This document shows positions 34,778 to 46,108 of a stretch of 64,000 bases of DNA, in pieces. This stretch comes from Solirubrobacter phytolaccae. GTDB taxonomy: Bacteria > Actinomycetota > Thermoleophilia > Solirubrobacterales > Solirubrobacteraceae. The stretch is from contig NZ_JAPDDP010000003.1 of assembly GCF_027587195.1 (NCBI RefSeq), positions 1-64,000 of the forward strand, written 5' to 3'. Every line of letters starts with the position of its first letter. The stretch's first letter is position 1. The notes under the pieces were generated by a model that saw only the letters and a list, made by a program, of their open reading frames with translations, searched no databases and was not told the DNA's origin. Made by a program: the position numbers and the translations under genes.

Positions 34778-36813
34778 GTCGCTCGGGCGACCAGCTTCTC
34801 GGCGGCGTCGAGCACCGCTTCGCGCGCGTCGGCGGGTTCGAGCACGACGGCGTCGCCCGCTTCCTTGAGCACCTCGCGCACGAGGAAGTCCAGGCCCTTG
34901 AAGGTGATCTCCACGACGACCGCGCCGCCCTCGACCTCGGTGAGGACGGGGCGCTGCTCGCGCGCCCAGCGGGCCTGCTCGGCGCCGACGTGCACGCGCG
35001 CGCTGCGCGAGCCGCCGATCCGGCCGGTGCGCGGCCAGCCGCCGATGTCCGCGGCGACGTCCAGCTCCGAGTTCGGTTCGAAGGTCTCGTCAAGCACCTG
35101 GGCGGTCTTGATCCGGTCCAGGCGGAAGTGGATGAGGCGTCCGCGCGAGCGGTCCCAGGCGGCGATGTACCAGCCCTCGCGCGAGTTGATCCGGCCGTAG
35201 GGCTCGACGACGCGCTCGGAGTACCGGTCCTGGGACTGCGTCCAGTACTCGAGCTCGAGCAGCCGGTGCTCCTGGATGGCGATCTCGGCGCGGTGCATGA
35301 TGTCGTCGTCGACCTTGGGCGAGACGATGTGCAGGCCTTCCTCGACCGGGTCGAAGCCGAGCGCGTCGACGACCTTCGAGCGCCCGCTCCGCAGGTCGGC
35401 CTGCGCCAGGCCGATCAGGTCGATCGCGGCGACCAGCGCCTTGGCCTCGATCGGCAGCAGCCGCGCGGGCCGGTCGAACGTGTCCGAGTAGGGCTCCGGG
35501 TCGACCTCGATCTCGCCGGTCGGCTTGACCTCGGCGTAGATCACGTACGCGCCGCCGCCGAAGTTGACGACGTTCAGGACGGCGATGTCCTCCCGCAGCT
35601 CGGTCGGCGAGAGCTGGAGCTGCTCGCAGACGTCGCCGACGAGCAGCGTCTCGCCCGCCTTGCCGGCGCTGATCAGCACGGTCGCGAGCGTCACGAGCCG
35701 CGCGAAGCGCTCCGGGCGGATCGCCGCGTCACCGCCGCGTGAACGGCCGTTGGACTCCACGGGCACGGGCACGGCGGGCGCGCGCGACGGCACGACCGCG
35801 GGCGCTTCACCGCGGTGGTCCTCGATCAGCTTGTCCACCCGCTCGCGCGCGTCCTGGACCAACTCAGGCGGCCCGACGATCCGCAGGCCGAACTCCAGCG
35901 CCCACGAGATGAGCAGACGCGCGATCGAGTAGTCCGTCTTGTAGACGCCGTTCTCCAGGGTCCCGTAGTCGCCGTACTGGCGCTCGATGTACCACTCGAG
36001 GTTCTCCGGGATCTCGAGCTCCGCGGTGCCCTTGGTGTCCCCGAGCTGCCACGGGATCCGGTTCGCGTACAGGCGCGGGTCGAAGTCCTCGGGGCGCTGG
36101 AAGTCGTGCTCGGCCTTGGTCGCGTAGGCGACCTTCCCGCGGATCCGCGAGAGGCGGAACTCACGCACGTCCTTGCGCTCGTGCGACCACCCGACGAGGT
36201 AGAACTGGCCGCCTTCGAAGAGCAGGTGGTACGGGTCGACCTTGCGCTGCTCGGTCGCGTCCCGGCCCATCGTGTGGTACTCGAACTCGATCCGCTTGCG
36301 GCGGTAGATCGCGGTGTCGATCTTCGCCAGCCGCGCGCTCGTCTCGCCGCCGCCGGCCGAGGCCGTGATGCCGAGCCCGATCGTCTGGCGCGAGTCCGAC
36401 CCGAGCGGCGAAGGCCGGCCCCAGGTGATCTGCTGCAGCGCGAGCCGCAGCGGCTCGGCATACGCGAACTCGCCGTCGAGCAGCGTCAGCGCGGTCTGCA
36501 GCGCGGCGCGCTCGGCGTCCGTGAACGCGATCGGCGGCAGGTGGAAGGCCTCCGGCGCGAGCGAGTAGTTCTCCTGCTCGGAGAAGCCGTCCGTGGGCTT
36601 GTCCACACTGAGGTGGATTCCGAGCGCGTCCAGCTCGGCCCGGTCGGCATAGAAACGTCGAGCGAAGGCGTCCTCGGTCATGTCCGAGTAGCCCTCCACG
36701 TCGCGCCTGATCTCCGTGGCCGTGACCGGCCGCCGCTCCGCCATCAAATACGAGATCAGCGACAGCTGGCGGATGAGCTTTTCCGTGTCCTTCGCCAAAC
36801 CTCGCGACACCAT
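34774..36813 (-). CDS. Double WYL-domain transcriptional regulator (PafB-PafC-like fusion)
   Basis: 679 residues from the ATG at 36813 (a longer frame would overlap the divergent response regulator). Each half has a winged helix and a WYL domain: residues 1-330 with TEKLIRQLSLISYLMAERRP, then KIDTAIYRRKRIEFEYHTMG; residues 360-680 with RFARLVTLATVLISAGKAGE and EIAIQEHRLLELEYWTQSQD followed by REGWYIAAWDRSRGRLIHF. The order resembles the fused PafBC activator of the actinobacterial DNA-damage response. It is divergent from the NarL-type regulator gene. No proteasome genes are beside it. Confidence 0.8.
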   Translation of the reverse strand: MVSRGLAKDTEKLIRQLSLISYLMAERRPVTATEIRRDVEGYSDMTEDAFARRFYADRAELDALGIHLSVDKPTDGFSEQENYSLAPEAFHLPPIAFTDAERAALQTALTLLDGEFAYAEPLRLALQQITWGRPSPLGSDSRQTIGLGITASAGGGETSARLAKIDTAIYRRKRIEFEYHTMGRDATEQRKVDPYHLLFEGGQFYLVGWSHERKDVREFRLSRIRGKVAYATKAEHDFQRPEDFDPRLYANRIPWQLGDTKGTAELEIPENLEWYIERQYGDYGTLENGVYKTDYSIARLLISWALEFGLRIVGPPELVQDARERVDKLIEDHRGEAPAVVPSRAPAVPVPVESNGRSRGGDAAIRPERFARLVTLATVLISAGKAGETLLVGDVCEQLQLSPTELREDIAVLNVVNFGGGAYVIYAEVKPTGEIEVDPEPYSDTFDRPARLLPIEAKALVAAIDLIGLAQADLRSGRSKVVDALGFDPVEEGLHIVSPKVDDDIMHRAEIAIQEHRLLELEYWTQSQDRYSERVVEPYGRINSREGWYIAAWDRSRGRLIHFRLDRIKTAQVLDETFEPNSELDVAADIGGWPRTGRIGGSRSARVHVGAEQARWAREQRPVLTEVEGGAVVVEITFKGLDFLVREVLKEAGDAVVLEPADAREAVLDAAEKLVARAT

Positions 36814-36904
36814 AGAGTGCCGGGCGAAATCGTAAGCTAGGAGCACCCGCACTTTGCGGGTCTTCAGGGTCGGCCCGGTCCTGCCGACACCAACCGTCCA
36901 ACCC

Positions 36905-37540
36905 ATGCCTCTTCGCCTTGTGCTGATCGAGGATCACCAGGCCCTCCGCGAGGGTCTCGAGCTGCTGCTCGATCGCGCCGGGATCGACGTGGTCGCCACC
37001 TCCGGCACCGCGCGTGAAGGCCGCGAGCTGATCGAGCGCCACGATCCCGACGTCGCCCTGATCGACATCCGGCTCGGGGACGAGTCCGGCATCGAGCTCA
37101 CCGCGCAGCTCATCGACGCCGACGCCGAGCGGCGCGTCGTCCTCTACACCGGCTCGAGCGAGATCGAGCTGCTGATCAGCGGCCTGGACTCCGGCGCGCG
37201 CGGCTATGCGCTCAAGGACGGCACGCAGGCGGAGCTGACGACCGCGCTCCGCACGGTCGCCGAGGGCGGGACGTACGTGGACCCGCGCCTGCACCCCGCG
37301 CTGCTCTCCCAGCGCGCGACCCAGAAGCAGAAGTCGCTCTCCAAGCGCGAGCGCGAGATCATGGACCTGCTCGCCCAGGGCATGACCGGCGAGCAGGTCG
37401 CGGAGCACCTGGTCCTCTCGCCTGAGACGATCAAGACCCATATCCGCAACGCGATGAACAAGCTCGAGGCCAACACCCGCGTCCACGCCATCGCCATCGC
37501 GCTGCGCGAGGGCTTCATCTCGTCGCCCGGACGCTCGTGA
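36905..37540 (+). CDS. NarL/LuxR-type response regulator
   Basis: 211 residues from the ATG at 36905. The receiver domain has VLIEDHQALREGLELLLDRA with the acidic pair, the phospho-acceptor in DVALIDIRLGDESGIE, and YALKDG with the conserved Lys. The C-terminal LuxR helix-turn-helix is SLSKREREIMDLLAQGMTGE...LVLSPETIKTHI. It lies next to a 69-residue HisKA-only protein, with which it overlaps by GTGA. Confidence 0.9.
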   Translation: MPLRLVLIEDHQALREGLELLLDRAGIDVVATSGTAREGRELIERHDPDVALIDIRLGDESGIELTAQLIDADAERRVVLYTGSSEIELLISGLDSGARGYALKDGTQAELTTALRTVAEGGTYVDPRLHPALLSQRATQKQKSLSKREREIMDLLAQGMTGEQVAEHLVLSPETIKTHIRNAMNKLEANTRVHAIAIALREGFISSPGRS

Positions 37541-37746
37541 GCGAAGAGGACCTCGTGCTGGACGCCGAGGCGCGCCGGCGTCTGCGTCACGACCTGCGCA
37601 CGCCGCTGACGATCGTCGCCGGCTTCGCGGAGGTGCTCGCGGGCGAGCGGGAGATCTCCGACGCGGACCGGCGCGAGTTCGCCCAGCGCATCCAGGACGC
37701 CGCGAACGACCTTCGCAGGCTGCTCGACGACGTCCTGGAGGACTGA
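37537..37746 (+). CDS. HisKA-only mini-protein
   Basis: 69 residues from a GTG overlapping the response regulator stop. It holds one recognisable feature, the histidine kinase dimerisation box LRHDLRTPLTIVAGFAEVLAG with phospho-acceptor His near residue 18. No ATPase (N/G1/G2) domain follows; the frame ends in LLDDVLED before the convergent hydrolase gene. It could be a phosphotransfer or decoy protein for the neighbouring response regulator, or the remnant of a kinase. The full-length protein would need more sequence that is not present. Confidence 0.6.
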   Translation: MSEEDLVLDAEARRRLRHDLRTPLTIVAGFAEVLAGEREISDADRREFAQRIQDAANDLRRLLDDVLED

Positions 37747-37749
37747 GGG

Positions 37750-38463
37750 CTAGGCGTTCGCGGCCGCCAGGATCGCGTCGATCGTGACCTGGGGGTGCGA
37801 GACCATCGAGACGTGCGAGCCGGGCGCCTCGCTGATCGTCGCGCCGGCGCGCTCGGCCATCGAGCGCTGCGTGGCGGGCGGGATGACCTTGTCCTCGGTG
37901 CCGATCACGGCCCAGCTCGGCAGGTTCTTCCACGCCGGAGGGCCTGAGGGCGTGGTGTTGGCGGCGAGCGTGATCGGACGCTGGCCGGCGGCGATCAGCC
38001 AACGGTCGGCCTCGGGAAGGTCCTGGGCGAACGACGTGTGGACCGTGTCGGGCTTCAGGAACGCCTCGGCGTCACCCTCGGGCGAGCCCGGGTAGCCGCC
38101 GATGTCGAACACCACGCTCGGGTCCGGGATGTCGAACGCCGAGCCCGAGCCGCCGAGGATCTGGAAGACGAACTCGCCCTCGTCGGGGATGAACGCGTCG
38201 ACGTAGACGAGCGCCTTGACGTTCTCCGTCGCCGCGTTCGTGATCACGAAGCCGCCGTAGGAGTGGCCGACGAGCACGACCGGCCCGGACGTCTGCTGGG
38301 CGAGGAACGAGCTGATGTACGGCGCGTCGATCGACACCGACCGCAGCAGGTTCGTGGGGGCGAGGACGGTGTAGCCCTGGCCCTGCAGCTCGGTGGCGAC
38401 GGCGTTCCAGGACGAGGCGTCAGCCCACGCCCCGTGGACGAGCACGATGGTCGGTTTCGACAT
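37750..38463 (-). CDS. Alpha/beta hydrolase of the esterase/aryl-ester type
   Basis: 237 residues from the ATG at 38463. HGAWADASSW at the start, GHSYGG with the nucleophile, DAFIPDEG, and the His in GSHVSMVSHP form the fold. The pattern resembles short-chain carboxylesterases such as plant salicylate methylesterase relatives. It is soluble. Its stop is three bases from the stop of the HisKA-only gene (convergent). Confidence 0.82.
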   Translation of the reverse strand: MSKPTIVLVHGAWADASSWNAVATELQGQGYTVLAPTNLLRSVSIDAPYISSFLAQQTSGPVVLVGHSYGGFVITNAATENVKALVYVDAFIPDEGEFVFQILGGSGSAFDIPDPSVVFDIGGYPGSPEGDAEAFLKPDTVHTSFAQDLPEADRWLIAAGQRPITLAANTTPSGPPAWKNLPSWAVIGTEDKVIPPATQRSMAERAGATISEAPGSHVSMVSHPQVTIDAILAAANA

Positions 38464-38507
38464 TCGCCGGACCCTACACGCGGGCGTTTCCGAGTATGTG
38501 AAACGCG

Positions 38508-39392
38508 CTAGCCCGGAGAGAGCTTCTGCTGCTGGCGCTCGGGCGTGATCTCGACCACGTTCCACGCCAGCTTCACGCGCCGCATCCCGCGGATCACCCA
38601 CGCCGTCGGGTCCAGCTCCCAGCCGCGCAGGCCGTGGAACGCCGACCGCGGGAACGTGTGGTGGTTGTGGTGCCAGGACTCGCCCATCGACAGCAGCGAG
38701 AGCCAGGCCACGTTGGTCGAGTGGTCGTCGACCGCGAAGCGCCGGCGGCCGAAGAAGTGGCAGACCGAGTTGATCGACCAGGTCACGTGGTGGACGAGGA
38801 AGATCCGCACCGGGCCGCCCCACAGCGCGGCCTCGAGCGCGCCCCGCCAGGTGCCGGTGAACACGAGGCCGAGCAGCGCCGGGAACGCGATCCCGAGCGC
38901 CACCCACAGCCCGAAGGTCTTGTGGATGACCTGCATGCCGCGGTCCTCGTACAGGTCCCGCGCGTACTTGGTGTGCTCGCTCGTGCCCGAGTGGTCGAAC
39001 AGCCAGCCCATGTGCGCGTACCAGAGCCCGGTGACCGCGCCCTTGAGGCCGGTGCCGTGGCCGTGCGGCGTGTGCGGGTCGCCCTCCTGGTCGGTGTGGG
39101 CGTGGTGCTTGCGGTGATCGGCGACCCAGTTCATGACCGGACCTTCGACCGCGACCGAGCCCAGGGCGGCAAGGAAGTACTCGACCGGCTTGTAGGTCGC
39201 GAACGAACGGTGCGTGAACAGGCGATGGAAGCCGAGCGTGACGCCCATGATCGTGACGACGTACATGAAGGCGAGGATCGCCAGCGACGTCCAGTCCACC
39301 CATTGGTCCCACAACAGGACGATCGCCAGGATCACGCCGAGAAACGGCAGGAAGACCCCGGTCAGGTTCAAGGCACGATGGCTCGCAGACAC
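38508..39392 (-). CDS. Acyl-CoA/fatty acid delta-9-type desaturase
   Basis: 294 residues with two hydrophobic hairpins and the three His boxes of membrane desaturases: HRLFTH (near 56), HRKHHAHTD (near 93) and ESWHHNHH (near 243). It introduces a double bond into acyl chains at the membrane, using a di-iron centre. The divergent gene 85 bases away is a PucR-type regulator, a plausible controller of membrane fluidity. No ferredoxin or reductase gene lies beside it. Confidence 0.9.
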   Translation of the reverse strand: MSASHRALNLTGVFLPFLGVILAIVLLWDQWVDWTSLAILAFMYVVTIMGVTLGFHRLFTHRSFATYKPVEYFLAALGSVAVEGPVMNWVADHRKHHAHTDQEGDPHTPHGHGTGLKGAVTGLWYAHMGWLFDHSGTSEHTKYARDLYEDRGMQVIHKTFGLWVALGIAFPALLGLVFTGTWRGALEAALWGGPVRIFLVHHVTWSINSVCHFFGRRRFAVDDHSTNVAWLSLLSMGESWHHNHHTFPRSAFHGLRGWELDPTAWVIRGMRRVKLAWNVVEITPERQQQKLSPG

Positions 39393-39477
39393 GGCCGTAG
39401 GTCTACCCGTTAGGGGTCCCGAAGTTCATGGCGCGTCGCCACACTTACCCCGAGCCATTTCTGTAGGTTGGTGACAA

Positions 39478-40739
39478 ATGGCGACTCTGTCCCCGCCGTC
39501 CGCCGACGCGCTGCGCGCGACGTTGCCCGACCTCGCGGACGACATCATCGCCGCGATCGTCAGCGAGGTGCCGGACTACGCGCGGGCGATGGAGGGCCGG
39601 TTCGGCGAGGTCGTGCGGTTCGGCGTGACCATCGCGCTCAGTCGCTTCGTCGACGTGCTCAGCGGCGCCAAGCCGAAGTCCGACTCGCAGGCGCGTGACA
39701 CCTACGTGCGACTCGGGGCGGGTGAGTACCGCGCGGGCCGGTCGCTGGACGCATTGCTCGCCGCCTACCGCGTGGGCGCCAAGGTCGCCTGGCGGCGGTT
39801 CGTGGACGCGGGGACGAACGCGGGCTTCGAGCCCGACACGCTCTACGACCTGGGCGCTGGGATGTTCGCCTACATCGACGAGATCTCGGCGGAGAGCGCC
39901 GCCGGGTTCGCCGAGGCCCAGTCGGACGCGGCGGGCGAGTCCCAGCGGCGCCGGCGCGCGCTGGTGCGCCTGCTCGTGCAGGAGCCGCCGGCCGCCGAGG
40001 AGACCGTGCGCACGGCCGCGCAGGCCGCCGGCTGGACGCTCCCGCGACTGCTCGCCGCGGTCGTGGCGGGCGAGTCGGCCGAGCCGGAGCGCACCGACGA
40101 GCTCGACGGCATCGCCGCCCGGCTGGCGCGGCGGCTCGGCCCGGGCGCGGTCGGCGCGGCGGTCGGCGGGATCGCGATCGTGCTGCTCCCCGACCCCGAA
40201 GGACCTGGCCGTCGCCGGGCGCTCGAGTCCGCCCTGAGCGGCGACCTGGCGGCGCTCGGCCCGGCGGTCGTGTGGCCGGAGGCGGCGACGTCGCTGCGCC
40301 GCGCGTCCGCCGCGTTCCGCTTGGCCGAGCAGGGCCGGCTCGGCGAGTGCGGCGGCGGGGGCGATCCCTCCTCGACGGGCCAGTCCTCGGCCTCCCCAGG
40401 CGGCGGGTCTTCGGCCAACCTCGTGGTCGCGGTCGAGCACCTCCCGGCGCTGCTGCTCGCGGCTGAGCCGGCGCTCGCCGCGGACCTCGCGCGCTCGCGC
40501 CTCGCGCCGCTGGACGCGCTCGCCGCCGGCCCGCGCGAGCGGCTCGTGGAGACGCTCAGGGCGTGGCTGGACCGGCCCGGGCAGGTGCAGGCGGTCGCCG
40601 CCGCGCTCGAGGTCCATCCGCAGACCGTGCGCTATCGCCTGAAGCAGCTGCGCGAGCTGTTCGGGGAGCGGCTGGACGATCCCGAGGCGCGCTTCGAGCT
40701 CGCGCTCGCCCTCCGCGCCGCCGACGGAGTTCGCTACAC

Positions 40740-40743
<4 letters not shown>
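39478..40743 (+). CDS. PucR-family transcriptional regulator
   Basis: 421 residues. The N-terminal half is helical (GRFGEVVRFGVTIALSRFVD), the middle is Ala/Gly-rich, and the C-terminal helix-turn-helix is the PucR HTH_30 (VQAVAAALEVHPQTVRYRLKQLRELFGERL). It is divergent from the desaturase gene; in actinobacteria such regulators often control lipid or amino acid metabolism. Its stop overlaps the rmlD start (ATGA), so regulator and rhamnose genes are cotranscribed. Confidence 0.8.
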
Positions 40744-42586
<1,843 letters not shown>

Positions 42587-42619
42587 CGCGAGCGCGCCGG
42601 TCCGTTTAGGGTCGCGGTC

Positions 42620-45600
42620 ATGGACCGCGACCGCTTCTCGGCGTCCGTTCGCCGGGTGGCGGACCGATTCGAATACGAGCCCATCCGCGCCTCGGAGCTC
42701 GCCGACGCGCTGCTGCAGCTGCACCCGGACGAGTACGGCGCCGAGTTGCTCACCGCGCCGCTCGACGAGCCGGGCGTGGACCGGACCTTCGAGGACTGGC
42801 TCAACCGCTGCGAGCAGATCCTCGCGGCGCCCGAGGTCATCGACGGCCGCCTCGTCCTGCTGGCGCTCGGCCGGCTCGATGAGCGCGTGGGAACCACGCT
42901 GCGCCGCTCCGGCATCGAGGCGCGGCTGCGCCCGGCCGGCGCGCTGACGCCCTGGGCACAACGACGAACCGTCCGCGGATACCGGCAGCGAGCGGTGATC
43001 GTGCGCGTGCGCGTCGCCGCGTACACGGACGACGCCCTGCTCACCTTCGGCGACGGGGCTGTGCAGCGCTGGAGCCTCGCCGGTGAGCTGCTCGAGAGCC
43101 TCCCGACGCCGCGCGGCGACGTCTACGAGTGCGGCGTCGCGTCGGACGGCACCATCGTTGCGCTGATGGACAGCGGCGACATCGTCGAAGTCCCCACCGG
43201 CCGCGTGATCGCGCACCACGAGAACGCGGCGTACGCCGTGTTCGGCGGCACGCAGATCGCCACGATCGAGCGCGGCGGCGCGACCTACGTCCATCGCGTC
43301 ACGACCGGCGCGCCGCTGGCCGGACCGATCCCGAGCCGATACGGCGCGGCGCTGGGTCCAGAGGGGCTTCGCATGGCGTACCCGGACGGCAGGGTGATCG
43401 CCATGCGACGGCTCGACATGACCCCACCCGGGGAGCTCGACCGGTCCTATCCCGGCGGCGAGCCCGAGGCCTGTCGCTTCAGCCCGGACGGTGAGCGCAT
43501 CGCCGTCGTGCTGAGGGACGGCAACGTCGCGGTCGGCGATGCGGCCGGCGCCGTCTGGGACACCTACTCCGGGCCGGTCGACGACTGCGCGTTCAGCGCG
43601 GACGGAACACTGCTCATCACGGCGGGCCTGAACGGCGTCCAGGCCATCGACGTCGTCGCCGGCGTCCTCCGCGGCGAGCCGACCGCGAGCACCGGTGCGG
43701 ACACGCTGGTGTTCACCGGCCCCGACGGGCTCGTCGCGACCTCGAACCGCGACGGCGTGACGATCTGGGAGCCGATCACGTCGTCGTCGATGCTCGCGGC
43801 CGTCTCGCCCGACTCGGCGGACGGGATCGACCGGCTGAACATCACGGCCGACGCGAACGCGCTCGCCGACGTGATCGCCGCGAAGTCGACGGTGCCGCCG
43901 CTGTCGATCGGACTCTTCGCGGACTGGGGGTCCGGCAAGTCGTTCCTGATCCGCAAGGTGCAGGAGCGGGTGCGCGTGCTGTCCAAGCAGGGCACCGCGA
44001 CGCACTGCTCGCACGTGCGCAACGTCGAGTTCAACGCCTGGCACTTCGCGGACGCGAACCTGTGGGCGAGCCTCGCGACGCACATCCTCGACGCGCTCGC
44101 GAAGCCGGAGCCGGGTGGTGACGAGCAGACCGCGGCGGCGCAGCTGGCGCGGCTGGAGGAGCGGTTGGCCGCCGAGTCGGCGACCGGAAAGCGGCTGGAA
44201 CGAGCGCACCAGAAGGCTGTGGCCGCGGATGCGCGGCGCAAGCTCGCGGTCTGGGCGTGGGGGCTCGCCACCGGGCGCGACGGGGCGAAGACGCTCGCGA
44301 ACCTGAAGGACGCCGGCGGGCGTGTGCGACTCGCGGCGGGCGCGCTGATCCTGGTCGCGGCGGTGCTCGCGATCCTCGTGGCGGTCTTCGGCCTCGACAA
44401 GCTCGTGGCCGCGATTCCGGCCCTTGTCGCCGGCGCCGGGTTCTTCGCAGCCGCGGACAAGCGGCTCGCCTCCCTGCTCACACGGGCCGGGCCCGAGACG
44501 CCGATCGAGGAGGTCGCGAGCGGGAAGGCGAAGGCCGAAGCCGAGGCCGCCAAGGAGCGCGAGGCGAACCTGCGCCAGGAGTACGAGGACCTCGCGCACG
44601 GGCGGGCGCTGGCGCGGTACGCCGCACAGCGGGGCGCGGCCGGCGACTACCGGGCGCAGCTCGGGCTCATCTCGCGCATCCACGACGACTTCGAGCGGAT
44701 GACGGAGCTGCTGCTCGCGCACGGTGACGAGGACGACGAGGACGACGCGGAGCTCCCGCGGATCGATCGCGTGGTGCTCTACATCGACGACCTGGACCGG
44801 TGCTCGCCGAAGCGGGTGGTCGAGGTGCTCGAAGCGGTGCACCTGATCCTCGCGCTGCGGCTGTTCGTGGTCGTGATCGCGGTCGACCCGCGCTGGCTGC
44901 TGCAGTCGCTCAAGCTGCACTACGCCGAGCTGCTGGCCACGGACGACGAGCCGGCGTGGGAGTCGACGCCGCTCGCCTACCTGGAGAAGATCATCCAGAT
45001 CCCGTTCGCGCTGCGGCCGATGGGCGCCGACGGCACGGCTGCGCTGGTGAGCAGCCTGCTGCCGGTCTACGAGACCTCGCCCGGCGACGACGTGATCGAG
45101 GTGCCGGGGACCCCGTCGGCGGAGGCCGTGTCCCCCGGGACGACGGGTGATCGAGCCGCGACGCCGGCGCCGATGTCAGCGCCCGCCGTGCCCGCCACGG
45201 CGCCCGCGCCGGCGTTCAACCCGCGCGCGCTCGTGCTCACCGAGGGCGAACGGGACTTCGCCGCGTTCGTCGCCTGCGAGCTGCGCACGCCGCGGGCCGT
45301 GAAGAAGCTGACGAACATCTACCGGCTCGTGCGCGCCCGCCTGGACGAGGACTCCGACGACTTCGCCACGTTCCTCGAGGGCTCGGGCGCGGACATCCCG
45401 GACCACCAGGCCGTGCTGATCCTGCTGACCGTGATCATCGCCCATCCCGAGCGGGCGGCGGACCTGCTGCTCGCGCTCGACAACCCGCGGGTCGCGTGGT
45501 CACCGCGCCAGGTCGGCGGCGAGCTCGGCGACTTCCTCAACCGCGCGACGGCACAGGCCGCCAACGGCACCACGACGTCGACCGAGCCGTTCCGGCGCTG

Positions 45601-45661
45601 GGCACATGAGCTGGCCCGCTACTCGTTCGAGGCGGGCCAGGAGGTCTACGCGAGGCGCTAG
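42620..45661 (+). CDS. KAP-family P-loop NTPase with N-terminal WD40-like domain
   Basis: 1013 residues. Residues 1-100 are helical and unlike known enzymes, perhaps an effector-associated domain. Residues 115-395 look like a beta-propeller of the WD40 type (GDGAVQRWSLAGE, FSPDGERIAVVLRDGNVAV, NRDGVTIWEP). The KAP NTPase starts near 425: Walker A ADWGSGKS (about 434-441) and Walker B VVLYIDDLDRCSPKRVVEVL (about 715-735). Two hydrophobic segments (about 573-613) are inserted within the NTPase, as in membrane-bound KAP proteins. KAP NTPases include PifA and other phage-exclusion or conflict-system members, so a defence or signalling role is possible. No partner gene is obvious; the neighbour is a lipoprotein. 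Confidence 0.78.
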   Translation: MDRDRFSASVRRVADRFEYEPIRASELADALLQLHPDEYGAELLTAPLDEPGVDRTFEDWLNRCEQILAAPEVIDGRLVLLALGRLDERVGTTLRRSGIEARLRPAGALTPWAQRRTVRGYRQRAVIVRVRVAAYTDDALLTFGDGAVQRWSLAGELLESLPTPRGDVYECGVASDGTIVALMDSGDIVEVPTGRVIAHHENAAYAVFGGTQIATIERGGATYVHRVTTGAPLAGPIPSRYGAALGPEGLRMAYPDGRVIAMRRLDMTPPGELDRSYPGGEPEACRFSPDGERIAVVLRDGNVAVGDAAGAVWDTYSGPVDDCAFSADGTLLITAGLNGVQAIDVVAGVLRGEPTASTGADTLVFTGPDGLVATSNRDGVTIWEPITSSSMLAAVSPDSADGIDRLNITADANALADVIAAKSTVPPLSIGLFADWGSGKSFLIRKVQERVRVLSKQGTATHCSHVRNVEFNAWHFADANLWASLATHILDALAKPEPGGDEQTAAAQLARLEERLAAESATGKRLERAHQKAVAADARRKLAVWAWGLATGRDGAKTLANLKDAGGRVRLAAGALILVAAVLAILVAVFGLDKLVAAIPALVAGAGFFAAADKRLASLLTRAGPETPIEEVASGKAKAEAEAAKEREANLRQEYEDLAHGRALARYAAQRGAAGDYRAQLGLISRIHDDFERMTELLLAHGDEDDEDDAELPRIDRVVLYIDDLDRCSPKRVVEVLEAVHLILALRLFVVVIAVDPRWLLQSLKLHYAELLATDDEPAWESTPLAYLEKIIQIPFALRPMGADGTAALVSSLLPVYETSPGDDVIEVPGTPSAEAVSPGTTGDRAATPAPMSAPAVPATAPAPAFNPRALVLTEGERDFAAFVACELRTPRAVKKLTNIYRLVRARLDEDSDDFATFLEGSGADIPDHQAVLILLTVIIAHPERAADLLLALDNPRVAWSPRQVGGELGDFLNRATAQAANGTTTSTEPFRRWAHELARYSFEAGQEVYARR

Positions 45662-46068
45662 GAGCTGCCGAGGGCGCTCGCGCGCCACCCGCCCTTCTCC
45701 TTGATGAAGGAGAAGGTGGAGGTGTTCTTGGCGTCTTCGCCCTGCTGGACCGTCGCGGTCGCGGCGGTGCCCTTGACGTCGACCTTGGTGACCTCGAGGT
45801 CGTAGTCGCTCGCGTCCTTGATGACGCGGTCCATCTCGGTCACGCAGTCGCCGCCGGCACTCTTGATCTCGGTCTTGAGCTGCGCGGCGAGGATGTCGTT
45901 GCAGATCTTCTCGGCCTCGCCGCGGGAGGCGGCCGCCGAGAGATCGTCGACGACCTTGGCGACCTGCGCCTCGTCGCCCTTGAACTCGCTGTTCGAGGTC
46001 TCCGGGGCGGTGCCGCAGGCGCTCAGCAGCAGGGCGAGGGCGGGGACGGCGATGAAGGCGCGGCGCAT
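45658..46068 (-). CDS. Small lipoprotein
   Basis: 136 residues with a lipoprotein signal ([18 protein letters not shown], lipobox LSAC, Cys18). The mature part ([27 protein letters not shown], ...[16 protein letters not shown]) resembles an NTF2/DUF4878-like fold in spacing, with only a single mature Cys pair. Attached to the outer face of the membrane. The 4-base overlap with the KAP gene's end (convergent) and a 40-base divergent gap to the UDG gene give no function. Confidence 0.65.
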   Translation of the reverse strand: MRRAFIAVPALALLLSACGTAPETSNSEFKGDEAQVAKVVDDLSAAASRGEAEKICNDILAAQLKTEIKSAGGDCVTEMDRVIKDASDYDLEVTKVDVKGTAATATVQQGEDAKNTSTFSFIKEKGGWRASALGSS

Positions 46069-46108
46069 ACGGGATCAGAGCCTAGCCGTCGATACGATCG
46101 AACGGTCC

